Notes: generated from the letters alone by a model not told the origin. A stretch of 64,000 nt of DNA from JAJEAO01 sp963667635 (GCA_965232015.1 OZ246946.1:3534001-3598000); one strand, 5' to 3'. Counted from the first letter of the stretch, positions 1-10,061 are shown. Program-made: numbers and translations.

Positions 1-1134
1 TACGCACGGGTGGTGCGCGAGCGTTCGGTGAGCCGGCGACTCCACCGGCTCGCCGGGCAGCTCGCCAGGGAGTCGCTGGAGGAGAACCCGGCGCCGCTGA
101 TCGCCGATGCGGAGCAGAAGCTCCTCGACCTCGCCGAGGGACATCTCGGCGCCGGCCCGGTGCCGATCGCGAAGGAGCTGGGGCGCGTGCTCGCGGAGGC
201 CGAGCGCGAGCGCGACGGCTTCCCGGGAATCCGGACCCACTTCCACAAGCTGGACGCGGTGATGGGGGGCCTCCGAAAGTCGGATCTGATCCTCGTCGGA
301 GCCCGCCCCGGGGAGGGGAAGACCAGCCTCGCGCTCAACATCGCGCTCGCGGCGGCCGGAGACGGGAACACGGTCCTGTTCTTCAGCCTCGAGATGCCCC
401 TGCGCCAGATCGTCACGCGGTTGCTGTTCTCCCGGGCGCGGGTGGACGCCGGACCGCTCCACCGCCCGGGGCGGATGAGCGACGGGGACATCGAGCGCCT
501 CCGCGTCGCGGTGAAGGACGTGGGGGCCATGAAGATCCATGTGGACGACTCGAACGTGAGTCCGGTGGATCTGCGGTCGAGGGCCAGGCAGCTCAAGCGC
601 GATCAGCAGGGGCTCGACCTCGTGATCGTGGATTACCTCCAGCTCATGCAGGCGACCCGCCCCGGCGAGCGGCGTTTCGACAACCGCAACCTCGAGCTCG
701 GGGAGATCAGCCGCTCGCTGAAACTGCTGGCCAAGGATCTCGATGTCCCGGTGGTCGCCCTGTCCCAGTTGAGCCGGGCGCCCGAGCAGCGGGACTTCGC
801 CCGCCCGCAGCTCGCCGACCTGCGCGAATCCGGATCGCTCGAGCAGGATGCGGACATCGTGCTGCTCATCCACAATCCGCATCGCCCCCGGCGCGCCGGC
901 AAGGCCGCCCCCGAGGAGCACTCCGAGCCCGCGCCCTCGCGCAGGATCATCGTGGCCAAGAACCGCAACGGCCGCACCGGCGAGGTCGAGCTGGCGTGGC
1001 TGGGCCAGTTCACGCTCTTCGACAACATCGAGGCCGCCAGCGACGACTTCGGTCCGGACGACTACCCCGGGGATCCGGGGGCGAACGGCTCGGACCCCGG
1101 TTATCCCGGCTTCGGCGAAGACACGGGTTTCTAG
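1..1134 (+). CDS. dnaB: Replicative DNA helicase DnaB, 3' part (5' end outside window)
   Basis: This is the RecA-like helicase half of DnaB, the hexameric 5'-3' helicase that unwinds the replication fork. The frame is open from base 1, where residues YARVVRERS match the DnaB linker region, so the gene starts before the window and the GTG at base 10 is not a real start. The Walker A motif GARPGEGKTS lies near residue 99 of the visible frame. It is followed by FFSLEMP, the Walker B-like VIVDYLQLM and the C-terminal ALSQLSR and LADLRESGSLEQDADIV motifs, all diagnostic of the family. The C-terminal tail is rich in Gly, Asp and Pro. radA follows after 3 bp, so the two are probably co-transcribed. 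Confidence 0.95.
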   Translation, partial: YARVVRERSVSRRLHRLAGQLARESLEENPAPLIADAEQKLLDLAEGHLGAGPVPIAKELGRVLAEAERERDGFPGIRTHFHKLDAVMGGLRKSDLILVGARPGEGKTSLALNIALAAAGDGNTVLFFSLEMPLRQIVTRLLFSRARVDAGPLHRPGRMSDGDIERLRVAVKDVGAMKIHVDDSNVSPVDLRSRARQLKRDQQGLDLVIVDYLQLMQATRPGERRFDNRNLELGEISRSLKLLAKDLDVPVVALSQLSRAPEQRDFARPQLADLRESGSLEQDADIVLLIHNPHRPRRAGKAAPEEHSEPAPSRRIIVAKNRNGRTGEVELAWLGQFTLFDNIEAASDDFGPDDYPGDPGANGSDPGYPGFGEDTGF

Positions 1135-1137
1135 CCG

Positions 1138-2532
1138 ATGCCGCGCTCGAAGGGCGTCCGGTTCGCCTGCAGCGAATGCGGTCAGGACTTCGGCCGCTGG
1201 ATGGGCTACTGCCCCTCGTGCGGGAGCCGGACTCCCCTCGTCGAGGAGGCCGCGGCGCGGAGGCCTCCCGCGAAGGGAGGCTGGCGCGGTTTCGCCTCGG
1301 CCGCCGGGCGAGTCGCCGAGCCGGTGCGCTGGAACGATGTGGATGCCGCCGCCGCCCCGAGGCGGCCGCTCGGGATCGGCGAGCTGGACCGCGTCCTGGG
1401 CGGCGGCGTCGTTCCCGGTTCGGCGGTTCTCGTGGCCGGCGAGCCCGGGGCGGGGAAGAGCACGCTCCTGCTGCAGCTCGCCGCCGCCGCCGCGAAACCG
1501 GCCGGTTCCGCCTCCGGCGTCCCGGTCCTCTACGTCAGCGGCGAGGAGTCGGAGCAGCAGATCCGGCTGAGGGGCGACCGCCTCGGCCTTCGTCCCGAGA
1601 CCCTTCAGCTCTATTGCGAGACCGAGATTCCGCGAATCCTCGACGCCGCGGCGCGGATTCGCCCCCGGCTCCTGATCCTCGATTCGATCCAGTGCGTCCA
1701 TCTGCCCGAGGTGTCCGGGGCGCCGGGCACGGTGACGCAGGTGCGCGAGTCCGCCGCCGCGCTGGTGGTCCACGCCAAGTCCACCGGCGTTCCGGTGTTT
1801 CTCATCGGGCACGTGAACAAGGAGGGCTCGATCGCCGGCCCCCGTACGCTCGAACACCTCGTGGACACCGTGCTCCATTTCGAAGGGGATCGTCGCCAGC
1901 CCCACCGGTTGCTTCGGGCGGTGAAGAATCGGTTCGGGGCCGCCGGCGAACTCGGCGTCTTCGACATGACCGGAAAGGGCCTCGTTCCGGTCCGCAATCC
2001 CTCGCGTCTGTTCCTCGGGGGCGGCGCCGAGGCCCCCGGATCCGCCGTCGTTTGCACCCTCGAGGGCACCCGGCCGCTGCTCGCGGAGATCCAGGCGCTG
2101 CTCGCCGAGAGCCCGTTGGCCTACCCGCGGCGGGTGACCGTCGGATTCGACAGCGGCCGCCTCGCGGTGCTGCTCGCGGTGCTCGAGAGTGCGCTCGGCT
2201 CGGGCTTCGCGCGTTCGGATGTCTATGTGTCGGTGAGCGGCGGGCTCACGGTGAACGAACCGGCTGCGGATCTCGGCCTGCTCGCCGCGGTCGTCTCGCG
2301 GCGCCGCGGACGGCCGGCGCCTCCGGACACCGTCTTCCTCGGTGAAGTGGGTCTTTCCGGCGAGGTCCGTCCCGTCCACCGCGCCGCCGACCGCCTTCGC
2401 GAAGCGGCGCGGCTGGGTCTCACCCGGGCCGTCTTGAACCCCGAGGGTCTTCGCCGGGACGAGCGCCCGCCGACGATGGAGCTGGTTCCGGCCCGGGCCC
2501 TCGCCCCGGCGCTGGACGGGGACGGCCGGTGA
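1138..2532 (+). CDS. radA: DNA repair protein RadA/Sms
   Basis: RadA is a DnaB-like, RecA-fold ATPase that promotes branch migration during recombinational repair. The 464-residue length is normal. An N-terminal four-cysteine zinc finger (C11, C14, C25, C28) precedes a RecA-type domain with Walker A GEPGAGKST near residue 101. The RadA-specific KNRFG motif is at about residue 263. A C-terminal Lon-protease-like domain follows, containing DVYVSVSGGL and FLGEVGLSGEVRPV. The ATG start lies 3 bp after the dnaB stop. The stop overlaps the next gene in a GTGA, which indicates translational coupling. Confidence 0.95.
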   Translation: MPRSKGVRFACSECGQDFGRWMGYCPSCGSRTPLVEEAAARRPPAKGGWRGFASAAGRVAEPVRWNDVDAAAAPRRPLGIGELDRVLGGGVVPGSAVLVAGEPGAGKSTLLLQLAAAAAKPAGSASGVPVLYVSGEESEQQIRLRGDRLGLRPETLQLYCETEIPRILDAAARIRPRLLILDSIQCVHLPEVSGAPGTVTQVRESAAALVVHAKSTGVPVFLIGHVNKEGSIAGPRTLEHLVDTVLHFEGDRRQPHRLLRAVKNRFGAAGELGVFDMTGKGLVPVRNPSRLFLGGGAEAPGSAVVCTLEGTRPLLAEIQALLAESPLAYPRRVTVGFDSGRLAVLLAVLESALGSGFARSDVYVSVSGGLTVNEPAADLGLLAAVVSRRRGRPAPPDTVFLGEVGLSGEVRPVHRAADRLREAARLGLTRAVLNPEGLRRDERPPTMELVPARALAPALDGDGR

Positions 2533-3725
2533 GCGGCGTTCGCGCCGGAGCGGTCGTCGTCGGGGGCGGCGCCGGGACCCGGTTCGGCGATAGCGGACTG
2601 CCCAAACAGTTCCGGCCCCTGCGCGGAAGGCCGGTCGCGGTTCGCGCGACGGAGGCGATGCTCGCCCATCCAGCGGTCGAAGCCGCTGTCCTGGTCCTGC
2701 CGGCCGCGGAATTCGATCGCTGGCGGACGCTCGTGGCTCCGTACTTCGTCGGGGACCGCGCGCCGGTTCGCTTCGTCGCCGGGGGCGCCACCCGGCAGGA
2801 GTCGTCCCGGCGGGGTCTCAAGGCGCTCGAGGAGACGATGGGAGGGGGCGCGGCGGGAGACGATCTGGTCCTCGTCCACGACGCCGCCCGTCCGGCGGCC
2901 TCGGTGGACCTCGTCGCCCGGGTGATGGAAGCGGCGGCGGTCCACGGAGCGGCCATTCCGGCGCGACCCGCGCTCGACACGCTGTGGGAGCTGACGCCGG
3001 ACGGCGCCGCCGGGGCGGTCGTGGACCGGGAGCGCACGGTCGCCGCCCAGACGCCCCAGGCGTTTCGGCGCGGCCGGCTCCGCCGCTCGCTGGAGCGCGC
3101 GGAGGCCGCCGGTTTCACCGGAACCGACGAGGCCTCCGCGGTCCGCTTCGCCGGCCATCGGGTCCGGGTGGTCGAGGGCAGCGGGGACAACCTCAAGATC
3201 ACCACTCCCGCCGACCTGGCCCGTCTGGAGGGCCCGGTGGCCGCGGCGCCGCGCATCGGCCACGGTTTCGACGCCCACCGGTACGGCCGCGAGGGGACCT
3301 TGCGTCTCGGAGGGGTTGAGTTCCCCGGGACGGAGGCGCTCGCGGGCCACTCGGACGGCGATGCGCTCCTCCACGCTCTCGCCGACGCGATCCTCGGAGC
3401 GGCCGCGGCGCCGGACATCGGTTCTCTCTTCCCGTCGTCGGACCCGGATCTTCGGGACGCGGACAGCCGTCGCTTCGTCGTTCGCGCCGTCGAAATTGCG
3501 GCCTCGGCGGGTTTCCGGCCGGGGCAGGCCGATCTGACGGTGGTGGCGGCGCGGCCCCGCCTCGCTCCGCGCCGGGATGAAGTGCGCGGGCGGGTCGCCG
3601 ACCTGCTCGGGCTCCCGGTGGACGCGGTCGGACTCAAGGCCACCACGACCGACGGGATGGGATTCACCGGGCGGGGTGAGGGGCTGGCCGCCATCGCCGT
3701 CGTACGGCTGGATCCGGCGCCATGA
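2529..3725 (+). CDS. ispDF: Bifunctional IspD-IspF isoprenoid enzyme (MEP pathway)
   Basis: One 398-residue chain carries two non-consecutive MEP-pathway enzymes. Residues 1-235 are IspD (MEP cytidylyltransferase), with the nucleotide-binding GGGAGTRFG...PKQF and the HDAARP motif. Residues 240-398 are IspF (MEcPP synthase), with the metal site GHGFDAHRYG, the HSDGDALLHALADAILG block and LFPSSD. Such fusions are known in alphaproteobacteria, Campylobacter and other groups. The GTG start overlaps the radA stop by 4 bp, and the stop overlaps the next ATG by 4 bp. No IspE or other MEP gene is nearby. Confidence 0.93.
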   Translation: MSGVRAGAVVVGGGAGTRFGDSGLPKQFRPLRGRPVAVRATEAMLAHPAVEAAVLVLPAAEFDRWRTLVAPYFVGDRAPVRFVAGGATRQESSRRGLKALEETMGGGAAGDDLVLVHDAARPAASVDLVARVMEAAAVHGAAIPARPALDTLWELTPDGAAGAVVDRERTVAAQTPQAFRRGRLRRSLERAEAAGFTGTDEASAVRFAGHRVRVVEGSGDNLKITTPADLARLEGPVAAAPRIGHGFDAHRYGREGTLRLGGVEFPGTEALAGHSDGDALLHALADAILGAAAAPDIGSLFPSSDPDLRDADSRRFVVRAVEIAASAGFRPGQADLTVVAARPRLAPRRDEVRGRVADLLGLPVDAVGLKATTTDGMGFTGRGEGLAAIAVVRLDPAP

Positions 3726-4633
3726 CCCCGGGGGCTGACCGGCGCCGGCGCGGGGGGGCCCCGGCGGGGGGGCGCGGATCCCGAACCGCGAAGTCCCGGG
3801 GCCCGAAGGAGAAGCCTTCGACCTCTGCCGCCTCGTCGTCGTGGGTGTTCGGGCCGGCGCGGGTCAGCGAGGCGCTGGAGCGGATTCCGCGGCAGGTCCG
3901 TCGGGTGCTCCTGCGGACCGGTCGCCTCGAGCGTCGGCACCAGATCCTGGTCCAGCTCGCCCGCGCCCGCGGAGCGCCGGTCCAGCGGGTCCCCAACGCG
4001 GATCTGGACCGGCGGACCGCAGGCGCCCGGCATCAGGGGGCGGCGGCCGAGATCTCGCCCGTCCGCTGGCGGACGCTGGGCGAGGTGCTGGCGGCCGAGC
4101 CGAGACCCACGCTGTTCGTGCTCGCCGATCGCATCGAGGATCCCCGCAACTTCGGAGCGCTCGTCCGCGCCGCCGACGGGGCCGGGGCCGACGCGGTCAT
4201 CGTGCCGCGCCGGGGGGCGGCGCCCCCTTCGCCGGCGGCGGTGGCGGCGTCGTCGGGCGCCATCGCTCACGCGCGGCTGGTGCGGGTTCCGGGGTCGGCG
4301 ATGGCGCTGCGAGCGCTGCGGCAGGCGGGCTTCTGGACGGTCGGGCTGACGCCCCGGGCCGCCACGCCCTGGCACGGCTTCGATTGGAGCCAGCCCGCCG
4401 TCCTGGTGGTGGGCTCGGAGGGTCGCGGGTTGCGGGCGGGGGTGTCGAAGGAGTGCGATGTGCTCCTCTCGCTCCCGCAGCTCGGGGCGGCCCGGTCCCT
4501 CAATGTCTCGGTCGCCGCCGGGATCGTTCTCTACGAGGCGGTCCGGCAGCGCCAGGGCGCGGACGCCGGAACGAAGCAAGGCCCGCCACCCCCGCCGGGA
4601 GACCGGAGCGGCTCCGGCGGGAATCGCGCTTGA
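3722..4633 (+). CDS. rlmB: TrmH/SpoU-family rRNA 2'-O-methyltransferase (RlmB-like)
   Basis: This SPOUT-fold methyltransferase most likely methylates the ribose of a 23S rRNA nucleotide, as RlmB does at G2251. After a basic, low-complexity N-terminus of about 40 residues comes the substrate-binding domain (WVFGPARVSEAL...). The catalytic domain then shows the three SpoU motifs: IEDPRNFGALVRAADGAGAD, VVGSEGRGL and SLNVSVAAGIVLYE. The order of domains fits RlmB better than TrmL or TrmH, but the exact target base cannot be read from the sequence. The ATG overlaps the ispDF stop (ATGA). A tRNA-operon promoter overlaps its own stop codon. Confidence 0.85.
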   Translation: MTPGADRRRRGGAPAGGRGSRTAKSRGPKEKPSTSAASSSWVFGPARVSEALERIPRQVRRVLLRTGRLERRHQILVQLARARGAPVQRVPNADLDRRTAGARHQGAAAEISPVRWRTLGEVLAAEPRPTLFVLADRIEDPRNFGALVRAADGAGADAVIVPRRGAAPPSPAAVAASSGAIAHARLVRVPGSAMALRALRQAGFWTVGLTPRAATPWHGFDWSQPAVLVVGSEGRGLRAGVSKECDVLLSLPQLGAARSLNVSVAAGIVLYEAVRQRQGADAGTKQGPPPPPGDRSGSGGNRA

Positions 4634-4659
4634 CGCACGGCCGCCGTCCCCTCTACAAT
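4630..4659 (+). promoter_or_regulatory. Sigma70-type promoter of the tRNA-tuf operon
   Basis: The -35 TTGACG (4630-4635) and -10 TACAAT (4654-4659) are separated by 18 nt. The -10 ends 19 nt before the first tRNA, so transcription would start near 4666. The -35 overlaps the TGA stop of the upstream methyltransferase gene. The same -10 hexamer and spacing recur upstream of rpsL, which supports both assignments. Confidence 0.75.
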
Positions 4660-4678
4660 CATCCGTTCGCCGGTACCT

Positions 4679-4750
4679 GCTGGCGTAGCTCAGAGGCAGA
4701 GCAGCTGATTTGTAATCAGCCGGTCAAGGGTTCGATTCCCTTCGCCAGCT
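4679..4750 (+). tRNA. tRNA-Thr (anticodon UGU)
   Basis: The cloverleaf closes with acceptor GCTGGCG/CGCCAGC. The D arm is TAGCTCAGAGGCAGAGCA, the anticodon stem is GCTGA/TCAGC with loop TTTGTAA, and the T arm contains GGTTCGATTCC. The anticodon TGT reads ACA. The CCA end is not encoded (the bases after the discriminator T are CCGG). It is first in a Thr-Tyr-Gly-Thr-tuf array. Confidence 0.95.
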
Positions 4751-4946
4751 CCGGAACGGAGCGGGCGGGGTGATTCGATTGCCTCGGGAGCGGTCGAGCC
4801 GCCACTCCCGACTCCGCTTCCGGGTTGCGCTGTCGGGTGCGGGCGAACGGCGGCAGCGTCCGCCGGGGACCTTTCGCCCCGCATCTCTCACAAGTTTGCC
4901 GGCCGACGCACCGGGTGGGGGATTCGGAGCAGGACGACCGAACCGA

Positions 4947-5030
4947 GGAGCGGTAGCGAAGCGGCCAAACGCAGCAGGCTGTAAACCTGCCGGCTCGATG
5001 CCTTCGGAGGTTCGAATCCTCCCCGCTCCA
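4947..5030 (+). tRNA. tRNA-Tyr (anticodon GUA)
   Basis: This is an 84-nt class II tRNA with acceptor GGAGCGG/CCGCTCC, anticodon stem GCAGG/CCTGC around loop CTGTAAA (anticodon GTA), and a long variable arm before GGTTCGAATCC. The long variable arm with a GTA anticodon is typical of bacterial tRNA-Tyr. CCA is not encoded. Confidence 0.95.
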
Positions 5031-5174
5031 CCGCCCCACGGTTCTCTCCCGACCCCAAGCGTTCCACAAACCGACCTTCCCATGCTCCTTCCCGTCCCGG
5101 TTGCGCCCGCCCCCTCCCGGCTGGCGGCAGCCTCCGCGCGCATCGGGAAGGATCTTTGTCCTCGTTATCGCCAT

Positions 5175-5247
5175 GCGGGAGTAGCTCAGTCGGTAGAGCA
5201 TCAGCCTTCCAAGCTGAGGGTCGCGGGTTCGAAGCCCGTCTCCCGCT
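5175..5247 (+). tRNA. tRNA-Gly (anticodon UCC)
   Basis: The acceptor is GCGGGAG/CTCCCGC. The anticodon stem TCAGC/GCTGA encloses loop CTTCCAA with anticodon TCC, which reads GGA. The T arm is GCGGGTTCGAAGCCCGT. CCA is not encoded. Confidence 0.95.
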
Positions 5248-5301
5248 CCCCCGGGGGCCAGCCGCACCGCCGGTCTCGGGTCCCGGTTGGACATCGCCTT
5301 C

Positions 5302-5376
<75 letters not shown>

Positions 5377-5457
5377 TTTTCGCCGCCATCCCCGGCTGAG
5401 ACGGGGACGGTTCGACTCCCATCCCGACTTCGCCAGACACCCAAGGAGAAACACCAG

Positions 5458-6648
<1,191 letters not shown>

Positions 6649-6744
6649 CCCCGGGCCATCCGTCGGCCGTCTGGGCCGTCACGACTCCCATTCCGAGGAC
6701 TTCTTCTCCACTGACGCCGGCCGATCCGGCAACGAGGGCGCGAC

Positions 6745-6912
6745 ATGCCGCAGGACAAGAGGAAGAGGCAACAGGTCACCCTCGCCTGTACGGACTGCAA
6801 GCGGCGCACGTACTCCACCACCAAGAACCGCACTTCGCACCCCGGACGCATGCAGCTCAGAAAGTACTGTCGCTTTTGCCGAACCCATGTGCTCCATCGG
6901 GAGACCCGGTGA
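6745..6912 (+). CDS. rpmG: 50S ribosomal protein L33
   Basis: This 55-residue large-subunit protein was found by eye between tuf and tRNA-Trp. It reads MPQDKRKRQQVTLACTDC and ends KYCRFCRTHVLHRETR. Both zinc-ribbon CxxC pairs are present (C15/C18, C42/C45), so it is the zinc-binding C+ form. The position upstream of secE is the usual one in many bacterial phyla. Confidence 0.93.
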   Translation: MPQDKRKRQQVTLACTDCKRRTYSTTKNRTSHPGRMQLRKYCRFCRTHVLHRETR

Positions 6913-6947
6913 GCGCGGTGTGGAGTCCGTCGTCCGCGGGGGCGGGA

Positions 6948-7023
6948 AGGCCAGTAGCTCAATTGGTAGAGCACCGGTCTCCAAAACCGGGGGTTGGGGG
7001 TTCGAGCCCCTCCTGGCCTGCCA
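6948..7023 (+). tRNA. tRNA-Trp (anticodon CCA)
   Basis: The acceptor is AGGCCAG/CTGGCCT with discriminator G and an encoded CCA (7021-7023). The anticodon stem CCGGT/ACCGG encloses loop CTCCAAA, anticodon CCA. Location between rpmG and secE is a common bacterial arrangement. Confidence 0.96.
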
Positions 7024-7034
7024 CGCCCCGGAGC

Positions 7035-7052
7035 GCCGGACTCCAGTCCGGC
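7035..7052. repeat. Dispersed 18-bp palindrome, type B
   Basis: This is a perfect palindrome-type copy, GCCGGACTCCAGTCCGGC, lying between tRNA-Trp and secE. It is one of at least eight intergenic copies of two related palindromes (A and B) in the window. Here it lies inside the tRNA-secE leader rather than at an operon end. Confidence 0.8.
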
Positions 7053-7108
7053 ACGGATGGACACCTGGACGGACGCACCTGGAGCGCCCGTCCCCAGGAG
7101 GCGTCGAG

Positions 7109-7321
7109 ATGAGTCTGAGTGAACGCGCCGGCGCCGTGCGCGGCTTCCTCGGCGACGTGCGCGCCGAGGTGGACAAGGTGACCTGGCCGACCCGGAACGA
7201 GGTCCGCGGCACGACGATCGTCGTGCTGATCACGGTGTTCTTCTTCGGGTTCTATCTCTACGGGCTCGACGTCATCATGTCCTACATCTCCTCGTTCATC
7301 ACGAGCCTGATCGAGGGCTGA
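7109..7321 (+). CDS. secE: Preprotein translocase subunit SecE
   Basis: SecE is the small subunit that clamps SecY in the SecYEG translocon. The 70-residue single-TM form starts at MSLSERAGAVRGFLGDV, with AGGAGG about 7 nt upstream. An amphipathic helix carries the family signature EVDKVTWPTRNEV and is followed by one TM helix (about residues 36-58). The longer open frame runs through the tRNA and is not coding. nusG follows 3 bp downstream. Confidence 0.95.
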   Translation: MSLSERAGAVRGFLGDVRAEVDKVTWPTRNEVRGTTIVVLITVFFFGFYLYGLDVIMSYISSFITSLIEG

Positions 7322-7324
7322 GCG

Positions 7325-7852
7325 ATGGCGCGCGAGTGGTACATCGTCTCCACCCACTCCAAGTTCGAGGAGAACGTGCGGGACAACCTCCGTCATCGCG
7401 CCCGGGCCTACGACGTTGACGACCAGATCGGCGAGATCCTGATTCCGACCGAGAAGGTCGTCGAGATGCGCGGCGGACGGCGGGTGGTGACGACGAAGCA
7501 GGTGTATCCCGGCTACGTCCTGATCAACATGGAGATGAACGCCGACACCTGGCAGGTGGTCAAGAACACCGACAAGGTGATGGGCTTCGTCCCGCCCCAC
7601 AAGCCGCAGCCGATGCCGGAGGAGGACGTCGTCCGCATCCGCAGCCAGATGGAGGACGCCTCGGTCGCGCCCAAGATGCGCCAGAGCTTCCAGGCGGGCG
7701 AGGCGGTGCGGATCATCCACGGTCCGTTCAACGGCTTCCAGGGCGTCGTGGACGAAGTGGACCTCGATCGGAGCCGTCTCAAGGTCATGGTGACCATCTT
7801 CGGTCGTTCGACTCCGGTGGAGCTCGAATTCCTCGAGGTCGAAAAGACATGA
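7325..7852 (+). CDS. nusG: Transcription termination/antitermination factor NusG
   Basis: NusG binds RNA polymerase and couples it to Rho or to ribosomal S10. The 175-residue protein has the NGN domain (WYIVSTHSKFEENVRDNL; YPGYVLINMEM) and a C-terminal KOW domain (EAVRIIHGPFNGFQGVVDEVD). Position between secE and rplK is the conserved bacterial arrangement. Confidence 0.97.
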   Translation: MAREWYIVSTHSKFEENVRDNLRHRARAYDVDDQIGEILIPTEKVVEMRGGRRVVTTKQVYPGYVLINMEMNADTWQVVKNTDKVMGFVPPHKPQPMPEEDVVRIRSQMEDASVAPKMRQSFQAGEAVRIIHGPFNGFQGVVDEVDLDRSRLKVMVTIFGRSTPVELEFLEVEKT

Positions 7853-7886
7853 TGCGCCGAAGTCACGGCCCGCAGGGGGTTTCTCC

Positions 7887-8306
7887 ATGAAGAAGGTGCT
7901 CGCGATCGCGAAACTGCAGCTTCCCGGCGGGAAAGCCACGCCCGCTCCGCCCGTCGGACCGGCGCTCGGCCAGCACGGAATCAACATCGTCGAGTTCTGC
8001 AAGTCCTTCAACGCGAAGACGCAGAACGACACCGGCATGATCATCCCGTGCGTGGTGACGGTGTTTCAGGATCGGTCCTTCACCTTCATCACCAAGACCC
8101 CGCCGGCCGCGGCGCTGCTCAAGAAAGCGGCCGGGATCGCGAAGGGATCGGGAATCCCCAACCGGGACCGCGTGGGGATCGTGACGCCGGCCCAGGTGCA
8201 GGAGATCGCCCGGATCAAGATGCCCGATCTGAACGCGGTGGACCTCGAAGGGGCCTGCCGGATCGTGGAAGGAACCGCCCGCAGCATGGGCATCGCGGTC
8301 GAGTAG
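7887..8306 (+). CDS. rplK: 50S ribosomal protein L11
   Basis: L11 forms the GTPase-associated centre with 23S rRNA and contacts EF-G. The 139-residue protein has the N-terminal LQLPGGKATPAPPVGPALGQHGIN motif and the rRNA-binding C-terminal domain (IARIKMPDLNAVDLEGACRIVEGTARSMGI). The length is normal (about 141). Confidence 0.97.
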   Translation: MKKVLAIAKLQLPGGKATPAPPVGPALGQHGINIVEFCKSFNAKTQNDTGMIIPCVVTVFQDRSFTFITKTPPAAALLKKAAGIAKGSGIPNRDRVGIVTPAQVQEIARIKMPDLNAVDLEGACRIVEGTARSMGIAVE

Positions 8307-8346
8307 GACTCGAAAGAGCAAAGAGCACACGAGAGGTCGTCGCAGC

Positions 8347-9039
8347 ATGGGTCAGAAATACGCGAAGGCGAGGGAACAGCTCGCCGCCGCCGCCCCGGAG
8401 ACGCTCACCGAGGCGTTCACCGCCCTGAAGCAGGCCAGTTTCGCCCGATTCGACGAGACCGCCGAAATCGCGCTGCGGCTCGGCGTGGACCCCCGGCACG
8501 CCGATCAGATGGTGCGCGGCACCGTGGTCCTCCCTCACGGGCTCGGGATCGCGCGCCGCGTCGCCGTCATCGCCTCCGGCGAGAAGGTGCGCGAAGCCGA
8601 GGACGCCGGAGCCGACCTTGCTGGCGGCGAGGATCTGGTGAAGCAGATCCAGGGCGGCTTCCTCGACTTCGAGGCCGTCGTGGCCACGCCGGACATGATG
8701 CGGGTGGTCGGCCGGCTCGGTCGCATCCTCGGACCGCGGGGGATGATGCCGAACCCCAAATCGGGGACCATCACCTTCGATGTCGCCGGCGCCGTCCGGG
8801 ACATCAAGGCGGGAAAGGTGAACTACCGCGTGGACAAGACCTCGAACCTCCACGCTCCGGTGGGGAAACTCTCCTTCTCCGAGGAGTCGCTCGCCGAGAA
8901 CACCCTGGCTCTGGTCCAGGCCGTGAACCGGCAACGACCCGCCGCCGCCAAGGGCCGCTACATCCGCAGCGTCGCCCTGAGTTCCACGATGAGTCCCGGA
9001 CTCTCCATCAACCCGGCTCTGGTCGGCGCCGCCCGGTAG
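8347..9039 (+). CDS. rplA: 50S ribosomal protein L1
   Basis: L1 forms the mobile stalk at the E site and often represses its own rplKA message. The 230-residue protein shows the family motifs LGVDPRHADQMVRGTVVLPHG, LGRILGPRGMMPNPKSGT and GKVNYRVDKTSNLHAPVGKLSF. It is 40 bp after rplK in the standard order. Confidence 0.97.
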   Translation: MGQKYAKAREQLAAAAPETLTEAFTALKQASFARFDETAEIALRLGVDPRHADQMVRGTVVLPHGLGIARRVAVIASGEKVREAEDAGADLAGGEDLVKQIQGGFLDFEAVVATPDMMRVVGRLGRILGPRGMMPNPKSGTITFDVAGAVRDIKAGKVNYRVDKTSNLHAPVGKLSFSEESLAENTLALVQAVNRQRPAAAKGRYIRSVALSSTMSPGLSINPALVGAAR

Positions 9040-9075
9040 TCCTCGACATCCGCAGTCCCGACCCCAGGATCCACC

Positions 9076-9609
9076 ATGCAACGCGCCCAGAAAGTTCGTA
9101 GCGCCGAGAAGCTCGCCACTGCCCTGCGCGATCAGGCGGCCGTGTTCTCGTTCGATTTCCGCGGCCTGAGCGTCGCCGATTCCACCCTCCTGCGCCGCCG
9201 GGTCCGCGAGGCCGGGGGCCACTACCGGGTGGTGAAGAACTCCACGGCGCAGTGGGCGTTCCGCACCGTGGGCATCAGCGGACTCGACGAGCATCTCGTG
9301 GGCATGACCGGCCTCGCCTGGTCCGACACCGATCCGGCGGCGCTCGCCCGCGTGATCCACGAGAGCGCCGCCGATTTCAAGGCGCTCCGCTTCAAGGCGG
9401 GTGTCTTGCAGGAGCGCGCGCTCGACGAGGGTGCGTTCGAAACACTCGCGAAGTTGCCCGGAGAGGACGTTCTCCGGGGGCAGGTGGTCGGGCTGATCGC
9501 GGCCCCGATCCGCAATCTGATGAATGTCCTCGAGGGCGTGCCGCGGAAGCTGGTACTCGTGCTCAAGGCCGCCGAGGCGAAACAAGCCGAGGGTGGTGGA
9601 GATTCCTGA
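9076..9609 (+). CDS. rplJ: 50S ribosomal protein L10
   Basis: L10 is the stalk base that anchors L7/L12 dimers. The 177-residue protein has the typical FDFRGLSVADSTLLRRRVREAG and YRVVKNSTAQWAF segments. A C-terminal helix that binds L12 follows. The gap before it is only 36 bp, so any long regulatory leader of the E. coli type must lie inside or before rplA. Confidence 0.95.
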   Translation: MQRAQKVRSAEKLATALRDQAAVFSFDFRGLSVADSTLLRRRVREAGGHYRVVKNSTAQWAFRTVGISGLDEHLVGMTGLAWSDTDPAALARVIHESAADFKALRFKAGVLQERALDEGAFETLAKLPGEDVLRGQVVGLIAAPIRNLMNVLEGVPRKLVLVLKAAEAKQAEGGGDS

Positions 9610-9680
9610 GGAGGACCGCGTCCCCTCTCCATCCCGCCGGCAACACCCCGAGAAAACCATCCAAGGAGTAAAGACCCGCC

Positions 9681-10061
9681 ATGTCGCTGACGCAGCAGCA
9701 GGTCGTCGACCACATCAAGAACCTCAAGGTGCTCGAGCTCTCCGAACTCGTCCAGGCGCTCGAAGAAGAGCTCGGAGTCTCGGCGGCGGCCGCCATGCCG
9801 ATGGCCGTCGCCGGCGACGGCGCCGGTCAGGCTGCCGCCGTCGAGGAGCAGACGGAATTCGACGTCATCCTCCTCGAGGCGGGCAAGCAGCGGGTCCAGG
9901 TGATCAAGGCGGTCCGCGAGGTCACCAGTCTCGGACTCCGCGAGGCCAAGGGAGTCGTCGAGGCGGCCCCCAAGGCCGTGAAGGAGGCGGTCTCCAGGGA
10001 GGAGGCCGAGCAGGTCAAGGAGCGATTCGAGAAGGTCGGGGCGAAGATCGAGATCAAGTAG
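9681..10061 (+). CDS. rplL: 50S ribosomal protein L7/L12
   Basis: L7/L12 is the multimeric stalk protein that recruits translation factors. The 126-residue chain has an N-terminal dimerisation domain (KVLELSELVQALEEELGVSAAA), an Ala-rich hinge, and the conserved factor-binding domain (EFDVILLEAGKQRVQVIKAVREVTSLGLREAKGVVEAAPKAVKEAVSREEA). SD AAGGAG lies just upstream. Confidence 0.97.
   Translation: MSLTQQQVVDHIKNLKVLELSELVQALEEELGVSAAAAMPMAVAGDGAGQAAAVEEQTEFDVILLEAGKQRVQVIKAVREVTSLGLREAKGVVEAAPKAVKEAVSREEAEQVKERFEKVGAKIEIK

Noticed and set aside
10..12. GTG at base 10 as the start of the first gene
   Set aside because: The frame is open to base 1 and the residues before the GTG match the DnaB linker, so the gene simply begins outside the window.
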